Positions 57,200-64,000 of a DNA stretch of 64,000 bases are shown piece by piece (the first letter of the stretch is position 1; each line of letters starts with the position of its first letter). Made by a program: the position numbers and the translations under genes. The stretch is from JBBCJM01 sp037190175 (GTDB lineage Bacteria; Pseudomonadota; Alphaproteobacteria; Rhodobacterales; Rhodobacteraceae): NCBI GenBank assembly GCA_037190175.1, contig JBBCJM010000027.1, positions 1 through 64,000 on the forward strand, in the 5' to 3' direction. Under the pieces are notes generated by a model, which searched no databases, was not told the DNA's origin, and saw nothing but the letters and a program-made list of their open reading frames with translations.

Positions 57200-59371
57200 C
57201 TATGCTTGCCGGAACCAGACCGCCGCCAGCGGCGGCAGCGTGACCACCGCCGACTGCCGCTGCCCGTGCCAGGGCGTGGCCTCGGCGCTGACGCCGCCCA
57301 GGTTGCCGCGGTCGCCCCCGCCGTAATGCGCGGCGTCGGTGTTCAGGATCTCGTCCCACCGCCCCGTGGCGGGCAGGCCCAGCCGGTAGCGGCGTTCCAC
57401 CGGCGTCATGTTGACCGCGGCCACCACCATCGGGTCGCCCGCGTGCCCCTTGCGGATCCAGGCATAGACCGAATTCGCCGCGTCGTTGACCTCCAGCCAT
57501 TCGAAGCCCTCGGCCCGGCAGTCGTTGACGTGCAGCGCGGGCGTGTCGCGGTAGAGGCGGTTCAGGTCGCGGACCAGGTTCTGCACGCCCCTGTGCTCGG
57601 CGATGTCGAGCTGGTGCCAGTCGAGGCTCTGGTTGTGGTTCCACTCCCGGCCTTGCGCGAATTCCTGACCCATGAACAGCAGCTTCTTGCCCGGATGCGC
57701 CCACATGAACCCGTAATAGGCCCGCAGGTTGGCGAATTTCTGCGGCCCGTCGCCCGGCATCCGGGCCAGCATCGAGCCCTTGCCGTGCACCACCTCGTCA
57801 TGGCTGATCGGCAGGATGTAGTTCTCGGACCAGGCGTAGTGCAGGCCGAAGGTCATCTGGTGGTGGTGGTACTGCCGGTGGATCGGGTCCTTCTGCATGT
57901 AGCCGAGCGTGTCGTTCATCCAGCCCATGTTCCACTTGAAGCCGAAGCCCAGGCCGCCATGGTCCGCGGGGCGCGAGACGCCGGGGAAGGCGGTGGATTC
58001 CTCGGCCACCGTCACGATCCCCGGGCATTCGCCATAGGTGATCGTGTTCATCCGCTGCAGCATGGCGATGGCCTCGTAGTTCTCGCGCCCGCCGTGGACG
58101 TTGGGCACCCATTCGCCATCCTTCCGCGAATAGTCGCGATAGAGCATCGAGGCCACGGCATCCACCCGCAGCCCGTCGACGTGGTATTCCTCCAGCCAGT
58201 ACAAGGCGTTGGAGACCAGATAGTTCTGCACCTCCGCCCGGCCGTAGTTGTAGATCAGGGTGTTCCAGTCCTGATGAAACCCCTCGCGCGGATCCTGGTG
58301 CTCGTAAAGCGCGGTACCGTCGAAGCGGCCCAGGCCATGGGCGTCGGTGGGGAAATGGCCGGGCACCCAGTCGAGGATCACCCCCAGGCCCCTGCGGTGG
58401 GCGGCATCGACGAAGGCGCGGAACTCGGATGGCGTACCGTGGCGTATGGTGGGGGCGAAGAGGCCGATGGGCTGATAGCCCCAGCTTCCGTCGAAGGGAT
58501 ATTCGCTGACCGGCAGGCATTCAATATGGGTGAAGCCCATGTCGGCGGCATAGTCCACCAGCTGTTCGGCCAGTTCCAGGTAGCTCAGCATCCGGTCCCC
58601 CGGCGCGCGCCTCCACGACCCCAGATGCACCTCGTAGATCGAGACCGGCGCCTCGATGTTCTGCCGGGCGTGGCGGGTCTCCATCCACTCGGCGTCGTGC
58701 CACGCGCCGCGGATCGGGCGCACCACCGAGGCATTGGCGGGCGGATGTTCGGAGCCGAAGCCCACCGGGTCGGCCTTGAGCGGCATCAGCTGCCCGCCCG
58801 GGCCGCGGATCTCGTATTTGTAGGTCTCGCCCTCGCCCAGTCCCGGAATGAAGGTCTCCCACACCCCGGTCGGCCCGCGGCGGCGCATCGGGTGGCGGCG
58901 GCCGTCCCAGATGTTGAAACTGCCCACCACCGAGACCCGTTCGGCGTTCGGCGCCCAGACCGCGAAATGCACCCCCGCCACGCCCTCGTGCGTGATCACA
59001 TGCGCGCCCAGCACCTGCCACAGCCGCTTGTGGGTGCCCTCGCCCAGCAGGTATTCGTCCATCTCGCCCAGCACCGGGCCATGGGCGAAGGGGTCGTCCC
59101 ATTCCCAGGCCGACCCGCCGCCCTCGGCCCGCAGCCGGTAGGCGCCCTTGCGGGGCAGGGCGGCGCACCAGACCTCGGCCGCCTCGGGATGGCGCTGCAT
59201 GGGCAGGGCCTTTTTCCCCGCCAGCACCTCCACCCGGTCGGCGCCGGGGACCAGCGCGGTCACCGTCCACTTGCCCCCGCGCCGGTGCGGGCCCAGCACC
59301 GCGAAGGGATCGCCGTGCCGGCCCTCGGCCAGCGCCCGGGCGGCGCCCGCGTCGATCATCTGCTCGGTCAT
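57200..59371 (-). CDS. glgB: 1,4-alpha-glucan branching enzyme GlgB
   Basis: A 723-residue GH13 enzyme that adds alpha-1,6 branches. It has the two N-terminal CBM48-type domains (FAVLGPHRRGG; VHFAVWAPNAERVSVVGSFNIWDGRRHPMRRR). The catalytic barrel shows VYEVHLGSWRR-like, DWVPGHFPTDAHGL, DGLRVDAVASMLYRDYSRK (nucleophile Asp), VTVAEESTAFPGVS (acid Glu) and ISHDEVVHGKGSML. Length matches the long GlgB class. It lies 19 bases after glgP and 31 before glgC. Confidence 0.96.
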   Translation of the reverse strand: MTEQMIDAGAARALAEGRHGDPFAVLGPHRRGGKWTVTALVPGADRVEVLAGKKALPMQRHPEAAEVWCAALPRKGAYRLRAEGGGSAWEWDDPFAHGPVLGEMDEYLLGEGTHKRLWQVLGAHVITHEGVAGVHFAVWAPNAERVSVVGSFNIWDGRRHPMRRRGPTGVWETFIPGLGEGETYKYEIRGPGGQLMPLKADPVGFGSEHPPANASVVRPIRGAWHDAEWMETRHARQNIEAPVSIYEVHLGSWRRAPGDRMLSYLELAEQLVDYAADMGFTHIECLPVSEYPFDGSWGYQPIGLFAPTIRHGTPSEFRAFVDAAHRRGLGVILDWVPGHFPTDAHGLGRFDGTALYEHQDPREGFHQDWNTLIYNYGRAEVQNYLVSNALYWLEEYHVDGLRVDAVASMLYRDYSRKDGEWVPNVHGGRENYEAIAMLQRMNTITYGECPGIVTVAEESTAFPGVSRPADHGGLGFGFKWNMGWMNDTLGYMQKDPIHRQYHHHQMTFGLHYAWSENYILPISHDEVVHGKGSMLARMPGDGPQKFANLRAYYGFMWAHPGKKLLFMGQEFAQGREWNHNQSLDWHQLDIAEHRGVQNLVRDLNRLYRDTPALHVNDCRAEGFEWLEVNDAANSVYAWIRKGHAGDPMVVAAVNMTPVERRYRLGLPATGRWDEILNTDAAHYGGGDRGNLGGVSAEATPWHGQRQSAVVTLPPLAAVWFRQA

Positions 59372-59390
59372 GCCCGCCTCCCCGCTGGCA

Positions 59391-61781
59391 TCAAAGCGCC
59401 GGTTCGATCCCCCATATGTCGCTCATGTAACCCCGGATCGTGCGGTCCGAGGAAAAGAAGCCCGAGCGCGCGGTGTTCAGCGCCGCCATGGGCCACCAGC
59501 GGCCGGGGTCGGCATAGGCGGCATCCACCGCGGCCTGCGCCCGCAGATAGTCGGCGAAATCGGAGGCCACCAGGAAATAGTCGTGGTGCCAGACCCTATG
59601 CACCAGCCCGTGATAGCGGTCCTTCTGGTCGGGGCTGAACACCCCCTCGGCGATCATCTGCAGCACGTCCTGCAGGGGCTTCGACGCCTCGATGGCCTTG
59701 CGGGAATGGTCGGGGTCCTGCCGGCGCAGCGGCACCTCCTCGGCGGTGAGGCCGAAGAGGAAGAAGTTCTCGCGCCCGGCCTCCTGCAGGATCTCCACGT
59801 TGGCGCCGTCCAGCGTGCCGATGGTCGGCGCCCCGTTCATCATGAACTTCATGTTGCCCGTCCCGCTGGCCTCCTTGCCCGCGGTCGAGATCTGTTCCGA
59901 CAGGTCCGCGGCCGGCACCAGCCGCTCGGCCATCGAGACGTTGTAGTTGGGGGGATAGACCACCTTCAGCAGATCGCCCGTCACCGGGTCGGCGTTCACC
60001 ACTGCGGCCACGTCGTTGATCAGGTGGACGATCTCCTTGGCCACCGCATAGCCGGGCGCGGCCTTGCCGCCGAAGATCTTCACCCGCGGCACCCAGGGCC
60101 CCGAGGGATCCTTGCGGATCGCATCCCAGCGGGCGATGGTCTCCAGCACGTTCAAGAGTTGCCGCTTGTATTCGTGGATCCGCTTGATCTGCACGTCATA
60201 AAGCGCATCGGGGCTGACCGGGACGCCCAGTTCCCGCCCGATCCAGTCCGACAGCGCCGCCTTGTTCCGCCTTTTCGCCGCGGCGAAGGCGGTCTCGAAG
60301 CCCGCGTCCCGCACATGCGGCTCCAGCCCCCGCAGGCGGTCGAGGTCGTCCTCCCACCCCGGGCCGATGGTGTCGGTGATCAGCCGCGCCAGCGGGCGGT
60401 TCGCCATCCGCAGCCAGCGCCGCGGGGTGACGCCGTTGGTCTGGTTCACGATCCGGTCGGGATGCAGGGCGTGCAGCTCGGGGAACAGGTTCTTCTTCAC
60501 CAGTTCGGAATGCAGCGCCGAGACGCCGTTCACCTTGTGGCTCATCACGAAGGCCAGTTCCCCCATCCGCACCTCGTGGTGCTTCACGATCCCCACGTAA
60601 TGCGGCGGGTGGAAGGTCTCGCGGTGCCACAGGTCGATCCGCTCCACGATCTGCATGTGCCGCGGCAGCACGTTGCCGAAGGTGAAGGTGGCCCAGCGTT
60701 CCAGCGCCTCGGGCAGCAGCGTGTGGTTGGTATAGCCCAGGCAGGCGCGGGCGATCTCCAGCGCATCGGCGAAGTCCATCCCGTGCTGGTCGGTCAGCAG
60801 CCGGATCAGCTCCGGCCCCGCGATCGCCGGATGGGTGTCGTTCATCTGGATCGCCACATGGGCGGGCAGGGCCTTGAGCTCCAGCCCCGCGGCCAGATGC
60901 CGGCGCAGGATGTCCTGCAACGCGGCCGAGGTCAGGAAGAACTCCTGCTTCAGCCGCAGTTCCTTGCCCTGATAGGTGGTATCGTCGGGATAGAGCACGC
61001 GGCTGAGGGTCCGCGCCAGCGTCTCGGGCTCGGCGGCGGCCGAATAGTCGCCGCGGTTGAAGCGTTCCAGGTCGAACAGCGTGGTGGGCTTGGCGCCCCA
61101 GAGGCGCAGCGTATTGGCCCAGCGCCCCTGCCAGCCCACCGCCGGCGTGTCGAAGGCCGCGGCCAGCACGGTCTCGCCCGGCTCCCACACCTCGCGCGGG
61201 CCGTCGTGGTAGACGTGGCCCTTGAAGCCGATGGTATAGGCGCTTTCCGGGCGCGGGAACTCCCAGGGATGCTCCTGGCTCAGCCAGTCCTCCGGCGTCT
61301 CGACCTGCCGCCCGCCCTCGAACCGCTGGCGGAACAGGCCGTGTTCGTAGCGGATGCCGTAGCCGTAGGCCGGGCAGCCCAGCGTCGCCATGCTTTCCAT
61401 GAAACAGGCGGCCAGCCGCCCCAGCCCGCCGTTGCCCAGCGCCGCGTCGGGCTCGTTCTCGATCACCGCGCGGATGTCCTGGCCGTAGAAGGCCATGACC
61501 TCCGCCGCCTCGTCGTAGAGGCCGAGGTTGATGGTAGCGTCCTCCAGCAGCCGGCCGATCAGGAACTCCATCGACAGGTAGTAGACGCGCTTGCGGCCTT
61601 CGGCCCAGGTGCGGCGGGTGGAGGCGAACCACGGCTCCACGATGCGGTCGCGCAGGGCGAGGCTCAGCGCCACCCGCCAGTCATAGGTGCTGGCGTGGTC
61701 GGTGTCCTTGCCCAGCGAATAGGTCAGATGGCGCAGCACGTCGGCCTTGAGGGTGCCGGGCATCAGGCTCAGGTCGTTCAA
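59391..61781 (-). CDS. glgP: glycogen phosphorylase GlgP
   Basis: About 796 residues, GT35. The enzyme releases glucose-1-phosphate from glycogen. The N-terminus has LRHLTYSLGKD, and RVYYLSMEFLIGR and LGNGGLGRLAACFMES follow. The PLP lysine lies in EASGTGNMKFMMNGAPTIGTLDGANVEI. IHEYKRQLLN is also present. The start is uncertain: TTG at 61781 has GGGAG 8 bases upstream and is used here; GTG 61790 and ATG 61763 are in frame. It heads the glgP-B-C-A-X-pgm operon, so breakdown and synthesis enzymes are made together. Confidence 0.94.
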   Translation of the reverse strand: MNDLSLMPGTLKADVLRHLTYSLGKDTDHASTYDWRVALSLALRDRIVEPWFASTRRTWAEGRKRVYYLSMEFLIGRLLEDATINLGLYDEAAEVMAFYGQDIRAVIENEPDAALGNGGLGRLAACFMESMATLGCPAYGYGIRYEHGLFRQRFEGGRQVETPEDWLSQEHPWEFPRPESAYTIGFKGHVYHDGPREVWEPGETVLAAAFDTPAVGWQGRWANTLRLWGAKPTTLFDLERFNRGDYSAAAEPETLARTLSRVLYPDDTTYQGKELRLKQEFFLTSAALQDILRRHLAAGLELKALPAHVAIQMNDTHPAIAGPELIRLLTDQHGMDFADALEIARACLGYTNHTLLPEALERWATFTFGNVLPRHMQIVERIDLWHRETFHPPHYVGIVKHHEVRMGELAFVMSHKVNGVSALHSELVKKNLFPELHALHPDRIVNQTNGVTPRRWLRMANRPLARLITDTIGPGWEDDLDRLRGLEPHVRDAGFETAFAAAKRRNKAALSDWIGRELGVPVSPDALYDVQIKRIHEYKRQLLNVLETIARWDAIRKDPSGPWVPRVKIFGGKAAPGYAVAKEIVHLINDVAAVVNADPVTGDLLKVVYPPNYNVSMAERLVPAADLSEQISTAGKEASGTGNMKFMMNGAPTIGTLDGANVEILQEAGRENFFLFGLTAEEVPLRRQDPDHSRKAIEASKPLQDVLQMIAEGVFSPDQKDRYHGLVHRVWHHDYFLVASDFADYLRAQAAVDAAYADPGRWWPMAALNTARSGFFSSDRTIRGYMSDIWGIEPAL

Positions 61782-62355
61782 AACTCGCACTCCCGCGGTT
61801 CGCAGTTGGCCTTGGCCCCGAAGGCTAGTCCCGCCCCCGCCGGGGTCAAGCCGCCGGGCCGCAGCGCCCGTTCCCGCCCCGGCCTCCCGCATCCTTCTAT
61901 CGTTACCGCAATCATGGCGGTTTGGCACGGGAATGTTGTGATTGGGGCTCAAGGGCTTGGCAATCTCAAACCGCTTTGGCTGCCCGCCGCCGGCGGCCGC
62001 GGCTCTTTCGCCCGCTTTCCCCGCTGCCCGAAAAAGCGCCACCGGGCATAGGCGCCTGGCTGCCGGCAGGGCAGGGCGGGGGTGCAAGGGGCGCGGTCCG
62101 CGATGCGCCATGACCCGCCGTCATGCCCCGCGAATCACGGGGTTCGCGAGACTATCGCAATACGTGAAACACAGTGTGAACGTCAGTGACCGAACCGGAG
62201 CCCCGCAGCCCTTGCGCGACTCTCGCAATGCGCCTAATTGCCACAGACACAACAAAATCCTGCCCCGAAGCCGGCGCAGCGTGAAGGATCAGGGCCGTCG
62301 GCTCAAGGCGGCAGGGAACAGGATCACCGAGCAGCAGTACACGGGAACCATTGCC
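61782..62355. promoter_or_regulatory. 574-base control region upstream of the glycogen operon
   Basis: No convincing gene is seen. It must contain the leftward glgP promoter and probably a rightward promoter for the small ORF at 62356. It is A/T-richer around 61895-61945 and 62220-62275. A CCCCG/CGGGG hairpin (62126-62142) lies next to two related 19-base repeats at 62146 and 62214. Long open frames crossing it are Arg/Pro-rich and look noncoding. Confidence 0.5.
62146..62232. repeat. pair of 19-base imperfect direct repeats with dyad arms
   Basis: GCGAGACTATCGCAATACG (62146-62164) and GCGCGACTCTCGCAATGCG (62214-62232) agree at 16 of 19 positions and start 68 bases apart. The second sits in a TTGCG-N7-CGCAA dyad (62212-62228), the first in a GCGA-N5-TCGC dyad. 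Paired dyads upstream of a divergent gene pair look like a regulator-binding site. No regulator gene is nearby. Confidence 0.4.
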
Positions 62356-62481
62356 ATGCCTACCCCCCAAACCGCCCAGCAGCAGGGCGGCACCCCCACG
62401 TCCGGCCAGCAGCAGGGCCAGAGCGGAAAGCCCGCCCCCCAGCAGGGCCAGCCCATCTTCAAGGACTGGGCCTCGATCTGA
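62356..62481 (+). CDS. small Gln/Pro-rich hypothetical protein (41 residues)
   Basis: An ATG with GGGA about 9 bases upstream opens a 41-codon frame. The product is built from Gln/Gly/Pro/Thr repeats (QQQGG, QQQGQSG, PQQGQ) and ends PIFKDWASI, a hydrophobic, less repetitive tail. I recognise no family. The sharp change from Arg/Gly-rich noncoding frames to low-complexity Gln-rich residues with a distinct C-terminus, and a stop just before a new gene, suggest it is real, but homologues would be needed to confirm. Confidence 0.4.
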   Translation: MPTPQTAQQQGGTPTSGQQQGQSGKPAPQQGQPIFKDWASI

Positions 62482-62543
62482 GCCCCTTGGCCGGGGGTGG
62501 CTTGCGCGGCTAGGCTGGGCGTGAAGCCCCAGCGGTCCGTGCC

Positions 62544-62900
62544 ATGCCCAGCCCCGTCTCCTCCATCCCCAACCTCGGGCCGGCCAGCGAGGCCGCCTTC
62601 GCCCGCGCCGGGATCGCTTCGGCCGAGGAAGTGCGGGCCATGGGCCCCGACGCGGCCTATCGCCGGCTGCTGGAAACCGGCTGCGCCCCCCATTTCATCG
62701 GCTATTACGTGCTGGTCATGGGCCTGCAGGGCCGGCCGTGGAACGACTGCAAGGGCGAGGAGAAGGCTGCCCTGCGCCGCCGCTTCGACGCGCTCTGCGC
62801 CGAGGTGCGCGGTTCGGACGCCGGGCGGGCCTCGGCGCTGGAGGCGGCGCTGGACGCCCTCGGCGTGGTCCCGGCGGCGCGATCTTCCGCGAAAGCCTGA
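62544..62900 (+). CDS. TfoX/Sxy C-terminal domain protein
   Basis: 118 residues. SSIPNLGPASEAAFARAGIASAEEVRAMGPDAAYRRLLETG fits the TfoX C-terminal (helix-hairpin-helix-like) domain pattern, including NLGP-SE near the start, followed by YYVLVMGLQGRPWND. The N-terminal TfoX domain is absent. Stand-alone versions are common in alphaproteobacteria and are of unknown role. A link to competence should not be assumed. Confidence 0.8.
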   Translation: MPSPVSSIPNLGPASEAAFARAGIASAEEVRAMGPDAAYRRLLETGCAPHFIGYYVLVMGLQGRPWNDCKGEEKAALRRRFDALCAEVRGSDAGRASALEAALDALGVVPAARSSAKA

Positions 62901-62966
62901 CCCGCGCGGCTTGATGCAGGGCCGGGGGCGAGGTATGCCGCGGCATACTGAACTCGGGAGACGGGA

Positions 62967-64000
62967 ATGGCCGAACGTCTGGATCGCGCGGGCTTGAGGG
63001 TCGATGCCCGGCTGGCGGCCTTTGTCGAGGGGCAGGCGCTGCCCGGCACCGGGGTGGAGCCGGCGCGGTTCTGGGCCGGGCTGGCCGAGGCCGCCGACCG
63101 GCTGGCGCCCGAGAACCGCGACCTGCTGGCGGTGCGCGAGCGGATGCAGGCGGCGCTGGACGGCTGGCACCGCGCGCATCCCGGCCAGCCCGACCCTGCC
63201 GCCTATCGCGCCTTCCTGGGCGAGATCGGCTATCTGGTCGCCGAGGGCCCGGATTTCACCATCGAGACCGAGGGCGCCGACCCCGAGATCGCCGAGATCG
63301 CCGGGCCGCAGCTGGTGGTGCCGGTGCTGAACGCCCGTTATGCGCTGAACGCCGCCAACGCCCGCTGGGGCTCGCTCTACGACGCGCTCCACGGCACCGA
63401 CGCGCTGGGCGACCCGCCGCAGGGCGGGGGCTACGATCCCGCCCGCGGCGAAAGGGTGATCGGCTGGGGGCGGGCGTTCCTGGATGACGTGGTGCCGCTG
63501 GCCGGCGCGTCCTGGGCGCAGGCGCGCGGCTTCCGGGTGGCAAGCGGGGTGCTGGTGGTGGCGACCGCGGCCGGCGACCGCAGCCTGATCGAGCCGGTGC
63601 AGTTCGCCGGCTACCGGGGCGAGCCCGGGGCGCCCACCCATGTGCTGCTGCGCCACCACGGGCTGCATATCGAGATCGCGATCGACCCCGCCGGCCCGAT
63701 CGGCCGCGCCGACCTCGCCCATGTCGCCGACATCCGGCTGGAATCGGCCGTCTCTGCCATCATGGACTGCGAGGATTCCGTCGCGGCCGTCGATGCCGAG
63801 GACAAGGTGCTGGCCTATGCCAACTGGCTGGGGCTGATGAAGGGCGACCTGGCCGATACCTTCCAGAAGGGCGGGCGGGAGCTGACCCGCCGCCTGAACC
63901 CGGACTTCGCCTGGACGGCCCCGGATGGCGGCAGCCTCACGGTCAAGGGCCGGGCGCTGATGCTGGTGAGGAACGTGGGCCTGCTGATGACCACCCCGGC
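62967..64000 (+). CDS. glcB: malate synthase G, N-terminal part (cut by window edge)
   Basis: The ATG at 62967 (GGGA just upstream) opens a frame that runs off the window at 344 codons of about 720. The sequence TIETEGADPEIAEIAGPQLVVPVLNARYALNAANARWGSLYDALHGTDAL is typical of malate synthase G, as are ESAVSAIMDCEDSVAAVDAEDKVLAYANWLGL (with metal-site acidic residues nearby) and KGRALMLVRNVG. It condenses glyoxylate with acetyl-CoA to malate. Neither isocitrate lyase proper nor glycolate oxidase genes are in view. The PrpB-like enzyme at 13561 may be another glyoxylate or pyruvate source, but this is speculative. Confidence 0.95.
   Translation, partial: MAERLDRAGLRVDARLAAFVEGQALPGTGVEPARFWAGLAEAADRLAPENRDLLAVRERMQAALDGWHRAHPGQPDPAAYRAFLGEIGYLVAEGPDFTIETEGADPEIAEIAGPQLVVPVLNARYALNAANARWGSLYDALHGTDALGDPPQGGGYDPARGERVIGWGRAFLDDVVPLAGASWAQARGFRVASGVLVVATAAGDRSLIEPVQFAGYRGEPGAPTHVLLRHHGLHIEIAIDPAGPIGRADLAHVADIRLESAVSAIMDCEDSVAAVDAEDKVLAYANWLGLMKGDLADTFQKGGRELTRRLNPDFAWTAPDGGSLTVKGRALMLVRNVGLLMTTP

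Noticed and set aside
59148..62051. Long plus-strand frames opposite glgB and glgP
   Set aside because: They are Arg/His/Gly-rich and lack motifs, while the minus-strand genes show all catalytic motifs.
1..64000. tRNA, rRNA, CRISPR arrays, insertion sequences, prophage or integrase genes
   Set aside because: No cloverleaf-like sequence, regularly spaced repeats, transposase or phage protein motif was found on reading both strands.

Overview
The window reads as chromosomal DNA of a high-GC alphaproteobacterium, most likely a member of the Rhodobacteraceae/Paracoccaceae. The grounds are very high GC at third codon positions, tightly packed operons with many 4-base ATGA/GTGA/TTGA start-stop overlaps, a complete 2-aminobenzoyl-CoA (anthranilate) operon, a malate synthase G gene, and an intergenic 'GAAAATATCC' plus G-run/C-run hairpin of the kind I associate with that order. 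No rRNA, tRNA, insertion sequence, phage gene or CRISPR array was seen. The species is not identifiable from sequence reading alone.

Region 1 (1-15.9 kb) is a GntR-controlled catabolic locus. One leftward operon encodes hydantoinase/5-oxoprolinase subunits A and B, an ABC importer (binding protein, two-domain permease, ATPase) and the start of a gamma-glutamyltransferase-like protein. A second leftward operon encodes two MmgE/PrpD proteins around a TcuA/CobZ-type flavoprotein. A divergent rightward operon encodes a FadR-type GntR regulator, a PrpB-like isocitrate-lyase-superfamily enzyme and a third MmgE/PrpD protein. Copies of an AGTGT-NN-ACACT operator lie in both control regions (8129, 8255, 12705, 12841), so the same regulator probably controls the whole 15 kb. 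The substrate is not recognisable. The enzyme set suggests oxidation, (de)hydration and retro-aldol cleavage of a branched di- or tricarboxylate, possibly released from an amide or lactam.

Region 2 (16.0-18.3 kb) holds kynureninase and tryptophan 2,3-dioxygenase (tryptophan to anthranilate; no formamidase was found). Region 3 (18.2-32.6 kb) holds an AraC regulator, an aldehyde dehydrogenase, a UbiD decarboxylase, a complete dipeptide/oligopeptide-type ABC importer with an Asp/Glu-racemase-family enzyme, and a divergent set: a ThDP-dependent decarboxylase, a flavin amine-oxidase-like protein, a RidA-like protein and the UbiX flavin prenyltransferase that makes the UbiD cofactor. Region 4 (32.6-42.2 kb) is the aerobic 2-aminobenzoyl-CoA pathway: a 3-hydroxyacyl-CoA dehydrogenase, then the divergent operon of 2-aminobenzoyl-CoA monooxygenase/reductase (a fusion), SDR, MarR, enoyl-CoA hydratase, acyl-CoA dehydrogenase, thioesterase, RidA-like protein and 2-aminobenzoate-CoA ligase. 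Tandem palindromes in the divergent promoter (34271-34297) are the likely MarR operator. Regions 2 and 4 together take tryptophan through anthranilate into beta-oxidation.

Region 5 (42.4-46.0 kb) is a mannosylfructose/sucrose-type disaccharide cluster (GT4 synthase, phosphatase, five-bladed-propeller glycosidase). Region 6 (46.2-50.4 kb) is an RND efflux pump with its adaptor. Region 7 (50.6-61.8 kb) is a glycogen operon, glgP-glgB-glgC-glgA-glgX-pgm. Region 8 (61.8-64 kb) has a 570-base control region with a repeated TTGCG-N-CGCAA-like motif, a 41-codon Gln/Pro-rich small ORF, a TfoX C-terminal-domain protein and the 5' part of malate synthase G, cut by the window edge.
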